From NCBI GenBank assembly GCA_016178435.1, contig JACOTK010000079.1, positions 1 through 7,653 of the forward strand: 7,653 bases of DNA. Reading direction: 5' to 3'. Position numbers and translations under genes: made by a program. The notes beneath the pieces were generated by a model that ran no database searches, was not told where the DNA came from, and saw only the letters and a program-made list of their open reading frames with translations. Below, one piece after another: positions 1-5,431 of the stretch. Each line of letters begins with the position of its first letter. The first letter of the stretch is position 1. This stretch comes from Actinomycetota bacterium (GTDB taxonomy: Bacteria; Actinomycetota; Acidimicrobiia; Acidimicrobiales; CADCSY01).

Positions 1-1
1 C

Positions 2-103
2 GACGGTGAGCTCAGTGATGTTCCGGACGGGACCGGCGCAGCCACCTCCAGACCCCTCACGCGGGCCGATTTCGCCCAGTTCGCGCCCCAGCCGCAGCCC
101 TGA
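2..103 (+). CDS. 3' end of an upstream gene, product unknown (partial)
   Basis: An open frame enters from the left edge and ends at TGA 101-103, giving 33 codons. By my count about 26 of the 33 third positions are G or C. The translated tail has a mixed, natural composition and ends LTRADFAQFAPQPQP, whereas the other plus frame here gives a Ser/Pro/Arg-rich product typical of an out-of-frame reading. No domain is visible in such a short tail, so no function is offered. It would converge on the ligase gene that ends at 304. The main alternative is that this is non-coding flank and the frame is open by chance. Confidence 0.4.
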   Translation, partial: DGELSDVPDGTGAATSRPLTRADFAQFAPQPQP

Positions 104-144
104 ACGCCACCTGTGCCCGGACGGACCGGCTACCCGATCCATGG

Positions 145-294
145 ATGAGCCCGTTGCTCATTGGACCCGGGGTACGGGTTCGACCGACTTGAGAAGTCGG
201 TACATCCCTGAAGAGGGATTGTTGTCGGGAAAGGCCGTGCCATTCGGACGATGCCGATCGTCGAGAGATGCAGCGCCCTGACGCTTCAAGCATC
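145..294 (+). ncRNA. Candidate structured RNA made of serial stem-loops
   Basis: Six stems can be drawn by eye. 145-161 has a 6-bp stem ATGAGC/GCTCAT with a 5-nt loop. 163-181 has a 7-bp stem GGACCCG/CGGGTTC with one G-U pair. 183-201 has an 8-bp stem ACCGACTT/AAGTCGGT with loop GAG. 204-219 has a 6-bp stem ATCCCT/AGGGAT with loop GAAG. 247-262 has a 6-bp stem GACGAT/ATCGTC with loop GCCG. 267-294 has a 9-bp stem interrupted by a 4-nt bulge. The first four are separated by only one or two bases. The plus strand is suggested because the G164-U180 pair, and a possible G144-U162 extension, become C-A mismatches on the other strand. I recognise no known RNA family, and no promoter is evident. It could instead be a cluster of terminators. 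Confidence 0.35.
202..225 (+). terminator. Possible rho-independent terminator
   Basis: The stem ATCCCT/AGGGAT with loop GAAG (204-219) can be lengthened by C203-G221 and A202-T222 around a bulged T220. It is followed on the plus strand by TTGTTGT, a modest T-rich run. It could end the plus-strand gene whose stop is at 103, although about 100 bases of leader to the hairpin is long. Read leftward, the same stem could also serve the ligase gene, but the bases after it on that strand are not T-rich. Confidence 0.3.
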
Positions 295-303
295 CCGTCG
301 AGG

Positions 304-1668
304 TCAGGTCGCCGGTCCCGATGCCTCCAGGCCGAGATCGGCGGCGAGGGTGGAACGGCGCACCTTTCCGTTCTCGGTGTGGGGAATGACGGGGACGGCG
401 ATGAGATCCTTGGGGCATTTGTACGCAGCGAGGCGGGTGCGACCGTACGCGGCGAGCGCCTCCAGGTCGACACCACCGGTCACCGCTGCACAGAGACGCA
501 TGCCCCAGCGATCGTCGGGCACGCCGAACACCGCCACCTGCATCACGCCGGGAAAACCGGCCAGCGCCTGTTCGACCTCGACGGGATAGACATTGACGCC
601 ACCGGTGATGATCAGATCGTCCCGTCGTCCGTCGAGATGGACAAAGCCCTCATCGTCGATGCGTCCGATGTCGCCGACGCTGAACGCATTGCCCCTCCAG
701 GCGGCCGCCGTCCGCTCGGCGTCGCGCCAGTAGGAGAAGCGCGCGTGCGGGGGCGTCTCGCACCACAGGATGCCGTCGGCGTCCGCCGTCATCACCCGAC
801 CCGGACGGGCACGTCCCACGGTGCCCCGGTTGCCCGCCCAGTCCTCCGGCGAGCAAGCCGTGAACTGACCCTCGGTCGACCCGTAGAACTCCCAGACGGA
901 GCCGGTGGGAAACGCCGCCATGACACGATGCTTCAGCAGCTCCGGACAGGGCGACCCGGCGTGGGCGAGCAGACGAAACGACGACAGATCGGGCACTGAT
1001 CCGAGCTGATCGAATGCAGCGAGCAGTCGCTGCAGATGCGCCGGGGCCATGAAGGTCGTGGTTGGACGATGGCGCACGATGGCCTCGGCGACCGCTGCCG
1101 CCTCGAAACGGGGCAGGACGATCACCTCTCCCCCGGCCAACAACGTGCCCGCAGCGAAGCGCACGGGCGCGGAGTGGTGCATGGGCGCGCACACCAGATG
1201 GACGTCGTCCTCCCGAAAGCCCCACAGAACGGCCTCCTCGCGCACCAGTTCCTCGGCCTGCGTATCGTCGAGCACCCCCGACCACACACCCTTGGGTCGT
1301 CCCGTTGTGCCCGAGGTGTAGTGCATCGGACGCGCCAACGGCGCAGGAGGCAGCTCGACGGGCGCTCCGTCGAAGAGCTCCTCCATGACCCGGGCATCCT
1401 CGACGACCATGGCCGGCTCGGAATCGTCGATCAACAGGGCGCGCTCATGCGCCAACAGCGACGGGTTCAGAAGAACCGGAACCACCCCGGTCCGCAGTGC
1501 GCCCAGCACCACCGACAGCAGGTTCGCCGAGGGGGGAACGGCGAGCACCACACGGTCGCCGGTTTGCAGTCCATGCGCGGCGAGCGATCCGGCGGCACGA
1601 CGCTGCAGGCCCTCGGAATCGGTCGCGGTCAAACGTTGCATGACCTTGTTGTTACCATGCTCAGCCAT
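304..1668 (-). CDS. AMP-forming acyl-CoA synthetase/ligase (ANL superfamily)
   Basis: The 454-residue product adenylates a carboxylic acid with ATP and probably passes it to CoA in the cytoplasm. Motifs in order: phosphate-binding loop YTSGTTGRPKG (117-127), A5-like YGSTE (262-266), A7 aspartate in SVGDIGR (D333), the hinge region DGRRDDLIITGG (346-357) followed by NVYPVEVE, and the C-terminal catalytic lysine in NGKVRR (K435). All core motifs are intact, so the enzyme should be active. It is shorter than the usual 500-550 residues because the N-terminus begins close to the GDRV segment. The start is uncertain. ATG at 1668 retains the residues before QRLTATDSEG but has no Shine-Dalgarno sequence. 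ATG at 1641 has AAGG only two bases upstream and would give 445 residues. The substrate cannot be read from sequence. It is divergent from the cation transporter gene. Confidence 0.9.
   Translation of the reverse strand: MAEHGNNKVMQRLTATDSEGLQRRAAGSLAAHGLQTGDRVVLAVPPSANLLSVVLGALRTGVVPVLLNPSLLAHERALLIDDSEPAMVVEDARVMEELFDGAPVELPPAPLARPMHYTSGTTGRPKGVWSGVLDDTQAEELVREEAVLWGFREDDVHLVCAPMHHSAPVRFAAGTLLAGGEVIVLPRFEAAAVAEAIVRHRPTTTFMAPAHLQRLLAAFDQLGSVPDLSSFRLLAHAGSPCPELLKHRVMAAFPTGSVWEFYGSTEGQFTACSPEDWAGNRGTVGRARPGRVMTADADGILWCETPPHARFSYWRDAERTAAAWRGNAFSVGDIGRIDDEGFVHLDGRRDDLIITGGVNVYPVEVEQALAGFPGVMQVAVFGVPDDRWGMRLCAAVTGGVDLEALAAYGRTRLAAYKCPKDLIAVPVIPHTENGKVRRSTLAADLGLEASGPAT
1653..1658 (+). promoter_or_regulatory. 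Possible -10 element for a leaderless transporter mRNA
   Basis: TACCAT fits the TANNNT form of actinobacterial -10 elements and ends 8 bases before the ATG at 1667. Transcription starting about 7-9 bases downstream would begin at or next to that ATG, consistent with the absence of a Shine-Dalgarno sequence. No good -35 hexamer is visible. The site would lie inside the N-terminal coding part of the ligase gene on the other strand. Confidence 0.25.
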
Positions 1669-2629
1669 GCATGAAGGAAGCCGCAAGGCAGTCCTGGCCG
1701 CCCTGATCGCCAATTTCGGCATCGCGGTCTCCAAGCTCGTGGGCTTCCTGCTCACCGGTGCCGCCTCGATGCTCGCCGAGGCCATCCACTCCTTCGCCGA
1801 CTGCGGCAACCAGTCGTTGTTGTTGCTCGGCTCACGCCTCGCCTCTCGCGAGGCGGGTGAGGATCGGCCGTTCGGCTACGGACGCGAACGGTACTTCTGG
1901 GCGTTCGTCGTGGCGCTGGTGCTCTTCAGCCTCGGCGGCCTTTTCGCGGTCTACGAAGGCATATCGAAGTTGCGCGACCCGCACGAGTTGGACTCCCCAG
2001 TCATTGCGATCGGCATCCTGGCTGTTGCCATCGGGCTCGAGACCATGTCGCTTCGCACCGCGTTGCGCGAGGCTCACGATGCACGAGGAGAAGGCTCGCT
2101 GTGGCAGTTCATCCGTCACGCGAAGAGTCCCGAGCTGCCCGTGGTCCTGCTCGAGGACATCGGCGCCGAGCTGGGTCTGCTGCTTGCCGTGGCCGGCGTG
2201 GTCACCGCCGAGGTGACCGCCAACCCCCGGTGGGACGCCATGGGCAGCCTCGGCATCGGCATCCTGCTCGTGGTCATAGCCGGCATCCTGGCGACGGAGA
2301 TGAAGAGCCTCCTCATCGGCGAGTCGGCATCCCCGGCGGACCGCGATGCCATCAAACATGCCGTCGAGAACGCTCCGGCGGTGCGCTCGCTCATCCACCT
2401 GCGCACGTTGCATCTCGGCCCCGAGGAGCTCCTCGTCGCCGGCAAGCTCGAGCTGGACGCCCGCCTGACCTTCGCCGAGGTCGCCGCGGCGATCAACGCT
2501 GCCGAGGACCGCCTCCGCCAGGCGGTTCCCTCGGCTCACGTCGTGTATCTCGAACCCGACATCCATCGGACCCCTGAGTCCGGGGGACCCCTGAGTCCGG
2601 GGGTTGAGGTTACTCCGCCGACTCCGTGA
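1667..2629 (+). CDS. Cation diffusion facilitator (CDF) family transporter
   Basis: The 320-residue inner-membrane protein is a probable metal(2+)/proton antiporter exporting Zn, Fe, Mn or a similar ion. Hydrophobic segments lie near residues 8-32, 33-57, 77-97, 111-128, 160-182 and 192-211. A cytoplasmic C-terminal domain spans about 218-300. TMS II carries HSFAD (H41, D45), the usual HxxxD metal site. The GEDRPFGYGRERYFW stretch (64-78) and WDAMGSLGIGILL (189-201) are typical of the family. TMS V has LLEDIGAELG (E163-D164) and no histidine four residues before D164 (V160), as I recall for the ZnT9-like branch, so metal choice is unclear. ATG 1667 is preferred because homologues begin close to the first helix. 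No Shine-Dalgarno is visible. The last 11 codons or so appear to be a recent extension caused by a 17-bp duplication. The 3' end overlaps the cyclophilin gene by 20 bases. Confidence 0.92.
   Translation: MHEGSRKAVLAALIANFGIAVSKLVGFLLTGAASMLAEAIHSFADCGNQSLLLLGSRLASREAGEDRPFGYGRERYFWAFVVALVLFSLGGLFAVYEGISKLRDPHELDSPVIAIGILAVAIGLETMSLRTALREAHDARGEGSLWQFIRHAKSPELPVVLLEDIGAELGLLLAVAGVVTAEVTANPRWDAMGSLGIGILLVVIAGILATEMKSLLIGESASPADRDAIKHAVENAPAVRSLIHLRTLHLGPEELLVAGKLELDARLTFAEVAAAINAAEDRLRQAVPSAHVVYLEPDIHRTPESGGPLSPGVEVTPPTP
2568..2603 (+). repeat. 17-bp tandem duplication at the 3' end of the CDF gene
   Basis: The unit GGACCCCTGAGTCCGGG occurs at 2568-2584 and again, identically, at 2585-2601, with GG of a third copy following. 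Because 17 is not a multiple of three, the second copy shifts the reading frame. With one copy the transporter would read ...HRTPESGG and stop at the TGA now at 2605-2607. With two copies it runs on to TGA 2627-2629. Each copy can form a short GGAC/GTCC or CCCC/GGGG hairpin, so it may also touch on transcription termination at this convergent junction. Confidence 0.9.
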
Positions 2630-3170
2630 TCGTGACCGACTCGATGACGACATCGTCGATCGGGCGATCGCCCCGCCCGGTCGGCACCGACTCCATCGCC
2701 GCGACGACCTCCAGGCCCTTGACGACCTTGCCGAACAGTGAGTACTGCGGGGGGAGGCTCGCGCCGGAGGGACCGCTGATCAGGAAGAACTGGCTGCCGT
2801 TCGTGGCCGGACCGGCGTTCGCCATGGCGATCGAGCCGATCTCGTAACGACCGGGAGCAGGAAGCTCGTCGGCGAACTTGTAACCCGGTCCACCCATGCC
2901 GGTGCCTTCCGGGTCGCCGCCCTGGCAGACGAACCCCTTGATGATGCGGTGGAAGATGATGCTGTCGTAATAGTGGTAGCGGGCCAGAAAGACGAAGTTG
3001 TTGACCGTCAGGGGCGCAGCGAGGGGATCCAGGGCGATGACCATGGTCCCCATGGAGGTGACCATCTCCGCCGTGTAGCGCTTGGCCGGGTCGATGCACA
3101 TGGGAGGCTGCCCGCTGAACCGGGTCGTGCGGGGGCTTGAGCCGTCGGGAGCGGGACATTCGGGGGCCAT
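2610..3170 (-). CDS. Cyclophilin-type peptidyl-prolyl cis-trans isomerase
   Basis: The 186-residue enzyme catalyses cis-trans isomerisation of X-Pro bonds. The cyclophilin core starts near residue 30. It has TVNNFVFLARYHYYD (55-69), FHRIIKGFVCQGGDPEGTG (73-91) and ATNGSQFFL (122-130). R75, F80 and Q83 match the catalytic R55, F60 and Q63 of human cyclophilin A. Where cyclophilin A has W121 and H126, my hand alignment places S138 and Y143, so weak cyclosporin binding would be expected. No signal peptide or membrane anchor is seen, so it is probably cytoplasmic. The start ATG 3170 is supported by GAGG seven bases upstream. The first 23 residues are Pro/Ser-rich, and some homologues may begin at the internal PPMCID. 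It is the last of three leftward genes, 75 bp after the deacetylase gene. Confidence 0.95.
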   Translation of the reverse strand: MAPECPAPDGSSPRTTRFSGQPPMCIDPAKRYTAEMVTSMGTMVIALDPLAAPLTVNNFVFLARYHYYDSIIFHRIIKGFVCQGGDPEGTGMGGPGYKFADELPAPGRYEIGSIAMANAGPATNGSQFFLISGPSGASLPPQYSLFGKVVKGLEVVAAMESVPTGRGDRPIDDVVIESVTITESAE

Positions 3171-3245
3171 GTGCCTACCTCAATTTCGTTGACCAAGGGC
3201 CACACCCAAATGTGGGGCCGACCGACCATCATTGCCGAGAGAGAC
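3171..3245 (-). promoter_or_regulatory. Leader of the cyclophilin gene with a small inverted repeat
   Basis: The 75-bp gap between two leftward genes holds CCACA/TGTGG (3200-3215) with a 6-base loop, flanked by GGCC on both sides, and a Shine-Dalgarno GAGG (3178-3181) seven bases before the cyclophilin start. The inverted repeat could be a weak terminator after the deacetylase gene or an operator. No T-run follows it and I see no clear -10/-35 pair. Whether the cyclophilin gene is transcribed separately is open. Confidence 0.3.
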
Positions 3246-4037
3246 TCAGTCTGCGAACAGCCGGCTTTCCCAGTCACCGGATCGGGGCGGACCCCCGTGA
3301 CGGGCAAACCACTCGATGCCGAACGACATCGCGAAGATCTCGTCGGGCATCGACAGGAAGAACGACTGCTCCGAGATCTGACTGGCATGGGCACGCATCG
3401 AGGCACGCTTGGCCTCGATGAACTCGGTGACATCCACCCGATGCGTGAGCTCGTCCTCGCTCAGTCCGAGAGCCTCGATCTCCTCCAGGCGAGGGCCGCC
3501 TTCACCCTCCTGGCCGGCGATGGCCGAGAGCATCCTGCGGAAATGATCACGGTTCATGGTGGCCTGGTAGACCGCCGGCGTGCCCGCGATCTCCGCGGCC
3601 CGAGACCCGACCCGATGGACCTGGATGTGATCGGGGTGGCCGTAGTTGCCGTGATCGTCGTAGATCGTCAGGACGTCGGCCTTCTCCTCGAGGAGGATCT
3701 CGGCGAGGCGCAGCGCCGCCTCGCCGATATCGGCCTGCCAGAAGCTCTCGGGCGCCTCGTTGGTGTGGGTGTCGATCATCCCCGAATCGACATAGCCGAG
3801 AAACTCGACCCGCGACACCCCCAGGATCGCCGCCGACGCATGGGTCTCAGCCTCCCGCCGCTGCCAGAGAAGCTCGTCCTCGTCGAGGAACCCTGGTGGG
3901 ACCTCCCCGTGCTCACCCCTGGTCGCCACGACCAAGACCACACGATGACCCTCCGCAGCAGCGCGGGCCATGACCCCCGCTGTCGAGATCGTCTCGTCAT
4001 CGGGATGGGCGTGAAAGCAGACCAACGTCCGGGTCAC
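3246..4037 (-). CDS. LmbE/PIG-L family zinc-dependent deacetylase (MshB/Mca-like)
   Basis: The 263-residue hydrolase belongs to the family that removes acyl groups from amino sugars: GlcNAc-PI deacetylase, and MshB and Mca in mycothiol metabolism. The N-terminal HAHPDDE motif supplies H11 and D14 as zinc ligands and D13 as general base. The later GHPDH motif supplies H137 as the third ligand, matching H13, D15, D16 and H147 of MshB. The C-terminal RAHASQ (215-220) is also typical. The substrate is unknown: the length is near that of MshB and Mca, but no substrate-defining residue was identified. The GTG start at 4037 overlaps the racemase stop in the bases GTGA (4034-4037), which argues for translational coupling. 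Codons upstream of it are Arg-rich and non-homologous. A GGAGG lies 13 bases upstream, farther than ideal. Confidence 0.9.
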   Translation of the reverse strand: MTRTLVCFHAHPDDETISTAGVMARAAAEGHRVVLVVATRGEHGEVPPGFLDEDELLWQRREAETHASAAILGVSRVEFLGYVDSGMIDTHTNEAPESFWQADIGEAALRLAEILLEEKADVLTIYDDHGNYGHPDHIQVHRVGSRAAEIAGTPAVYQATMNRDHFRRMLSAIAGQEGEGGPRLEEIEALGLSEDELTHRVDVTEFIEAKRASMRAHASQISEQSFFLSMPDEIFAMSFGIEWFARHGGPPRSGDWESRLFAD

Positions 4038-5182
4038 TTGACGGCGCCCGCCTCCCGCAACTTGGCGATGTCGGCTTCCGAGATGCCGAACTCGGACAGC
4101 ACCTCGTCGGTGTGCTGGCCGGGATGCGACGGCGGACGCTGGATCTCGGGCTCGGTACGGCTGAAACGTGGTGCCGGTGACGGCTGCAGGACCCCGTTGC
4201 GTTCGGTGAAGGTTCCACGCGCCACGTTGTGGGGGTGCAGATGGGCCTCGTCGAGCGAGAGAACCGGGGCGAAGCAGACATCGGTGTGCTCCATGATCGC
4301 GCACCACTCGTCACGGGTCTTCGCCTTGAAGATCGCGGCGACCCGCTCCTTCATGGCCGGCCACGCCGACTGGTCCATCTGGAAGGCGAGGTCAGGCTGC
4401 TCACCCAAACCCGAGAGGCGGAGCAGCTCCGCGTAGAACTGCGGCTCGATCGAGCCGATCGAGATGTACCTTCCGTCGGCGCACTCGTAGACGTCGTAGA
4501 AGTGCGAGCCGGAATCCAACAGGTTGGTGCCCCGTTCGGGGTTCCAAAACCCCATGTTCTTGAGGCTGTAGAACATCGTCATGAGCAGCGCGGCGCCGTC
4601 GACCATGGCGGCATCGACCACTTGGCCCTGACCCGAACGTTGAGCCTCGAGCAGCCCACACACCACCCCGAAGGCAAGGAACATGGCGCCGCCGCCGAAG
4701 TCGCCGACCAGGTTGAGCGGGACGCTCGGTGGCTGACCCTTCCTGCCGATCGACTCCAGCGCACCGGCGAGCGAGATGTAGTTGATGTCGTGTCCGGCAG
4801 CCTGGGCGTAGGGTCCGTCCTGACCCCACCCTGTCATGCGTCCGTAGACCAGCTTGGGGTTGCGTGCGAGACAGACGTCCGGGCCGATGCCGAGACGTTC
4901 GGTCACGCCCGGACGAAAGCCCTCGAGGAGCGCGTCGGACGACTCCACCAGCTTGAGAACGGTCTCGATGCCGTCGGGGTTCTTCAGGTCGACCCCGATG
5001 GAGCGTCGACCACGATTGAGGAGGTCGAAAGGTGGCTTGTCCGGGTCGCCGCCCATGACCGCCTGGGAACGATCGATACGGATGACGTCCGCGCCCATGT
5101 CGGCCAGCAACATCGAGGCGAACGGCCCCGGGCCGATGCCGGCGATCTCGAGAATCCTGTACCCGCTCAGTGGTCCGGCCAT
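4034..5182 (-). CDS. Alpha-methylacyl-CoA racemase (CaiB/BaiF, class III CoA-transferase fold)
   Basis: The 382-residue enzyme should interconvert the (2R) and (2S) epimers of 2-methyl-branched acyl-CoAs so they can enter beta-oxidation. The N-terminus LEIAGIGPGPFASMLLADMGADV is the family CoA-binding region. H131 in GHDINYISLAG, D161 in GDFGGG and E246 in SIEPQFY match the catalytic H126, D156 and E241 of the Mycobacterium tuberculosis racemase MCR, all displaced by exactly five residues. This triad separates a racemase from a formyl- or succinyl-CoA transferase, whose nucleophile is an aspartate elsewhere. ATG 5182 is preceded by GGGGGA at suitable spacing. It is the first gene of a leftward group with the deacetylase gene and is divergent from the importer operon. 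Confidence 0.93.
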   Translation of the reverse strand: MAGPLSGYRILEIAGIGPGPFASMLLADMGADVIRIDRSQAVMGGDPDKPPFDLLNRGRRSIGVDLKNPDGIETVLKLVESSDALLEGFRPGVTERLGIGPDVCLARNPKLVYGRMTGWGQDGPYAQAAGHDINYISLAGALESIGRKGQPPSVPLNLVGDFGGGAMFLAFGVVCGLLEAQRSGQGQVVDAAMVDGAALLMTMFYSLKNMGFWNPERGTNLLDSGSHFYDVYECADGRYISIGSIEPQFYAELLRLSGLGEQPDLAFQMDQSAWPAMKERVAAIFKAKTRDEWCAIMEHTDVCFAPVLSLDEAHLHPHNVARGTFTERNGVLQPSPAPRFSRTEPEIQRPPSHPGQHTDEVLSEFGISEADIAKLREAGAVK

Positions 5183-5356
5183 GTCATCCCCCGTTTGTCG
5201 TGATCGATCTGCTCGTCGTTCTCGATCGTGGCACCGGTCTCGGCGACCGTCCCGGCATCGTCGCTTGAATTTCGCCGGCCGTCAAAAGGCAGCCCTCGGT
5301 CAACGGGCGTTCGGTGAAGAGTTCGTGAAAAGACTGGAGGAAAGGTCCGCCCTGCC

Positions 5357-5372
5357 GACAGGGATACCTGTC
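5357..5372. promoter_or_regulatory. Inverted repeat GACAGG-GATA-CCTGTC, putative operator 1
   Basis: Perfect 6-bp arms flank a 4-base spacer, 60 bases upstream of the importer start codon. The size and symmetry suit a dimeric repressor such as a TetR or GntR member, though I recognise no named consensus. As RNA it would also make a stable hairpin. Its centre is 40 bp from that of the second repeat. Confidence 0.4.
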
Positions 5373-5393
5373 AAGATTACGCACACTGCATCA

Positions 5394-5415
5394 CTCGTGG
5401 TCATCTGACCACAAG
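5394..5415. promoter_or_regulatory. Inverted repeat GTGGTC-ATCT-GACCAC, putative operator 2
   Basis: Perfect arms at 5397-5402 and 5407-5412 extend outward with CT/AG after one mismatch, to 22 bp in all. It lies directly before the Shine-Dalgarno sequence (AGGGGGG, 5421-5427) of the binding-protein gene. It could be a repressor site downstream of the promoter or a leader hairpin affecting translation. The half-site TGGTC resembles that of FadR-type GntR regulators, but the spacing differs, so no regulator is assigned. Confidence 0.4.
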
Positions 5416-5431
5416 GCATCAGGGGGGCTTC

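Larger units (their letters stand above)
104..303. other. Hairpin-dense convergent intergenic region
   Basis: These 200 bases lie between the putative plus-strand gene end and the stop codon of the leftward ligase gene. I see no credible gene here: the frames that cross it read as low-complexity Arg/Ser/Pro shadows. It contains a 10-bp palindrome (ATCCATGGAT, 137-146), four closely packed hairpins at 145-222 and two more at 247-262 and 267-294. A convergent junction is a normal place for bidirectional terminators, but this many stems is more than two gene ends need. Confidence 0.6.
5183..5431. promoter_or_regulatory. Divergent control region between racemase gene and importer operon
   Basis: The 249-bp region has no convincing gene. 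It should contain promoters for both directions. For the racemase side, TTGACG (plus-strand 5280-5285, read leftward) is followed after 17 bases by GACGAT (5257-5262), a weak match to a -35/-10 pair. For the importer side I found no TANNNT element on the plus strand of the right-hand half. The right-hand half holds two perfect 6-4-6 inverted repeats at 5357-5372 and 5397-5412. An imperfect tandem repeat, GTTCGGTGAAGA/GTTCGTGAAAAGA, lies at 5309-5333. Confidence 0.5.

Noticed and set aside
173..190. GGGTTCGACC resembling a tRNA T-arm
   Set aside because: The flanking bases do not form the 5-bp T-stem, there is no matching acceptor stem, D-arm or anticodon arm, and the bases pair better in the serial hairpins.
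6..281. Plus-strand open frame of 91 codons
   Set aside because: The composition is Ser/Pro/Arg-rich, it crosses the whole hairpin cluster, it has no ribosome binding site, and it conflicts with the better frame ending at 103.
57..476. Leftward open frame of 139 codons
   Set aside because: It overlaps the intact C-terminal motifs of the ligase gene in another frame and is Arg/Ser/Pro-rich.
1385..1666. Upstream extension of the transporter frame
   Set aside because: It lies antisense to conserved ligase coding sequence and reads Arg/Ser/Thr-rich. Family members begin just before the first helix.
1669..1809. N-terminal extension of the ligase to an ATG at 1809
   Set aside because: It would overlap the transporter's first membrane helices by over 140 bases, and the added residues do not resemble the start of an adenylating enzyme.
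4038..4307. N-terminal extension of the deacetylase to an ATG at 4307
   Set aside because: These codons are the out-of-frame shadow of the racemase C-terminus. The HAHPDDE motif falls at the usual place if the GTG at 4037 is used.
3171..4436. Long plus-strand open frame of 421 codons
   Set aside because: It is antisense to the deacetylase and racemase genes, which have intact catalytic motifs. Long antisense frames are common in GC-rich DNA.
4229..5203. Plus-strand open frame of 324 codons
   Set aside because: It is antisense to the racemase gene, has no recognisable domain, and its composition follows the complementary codons.
5309..5333. Imperfect tandem repeat GTTCGGTGAAGA / GTTCGTGAAAAGA
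   Set aside because: It is only two copies with an indel and could be chance. It is noted inside the control region but not called as a regulator site.
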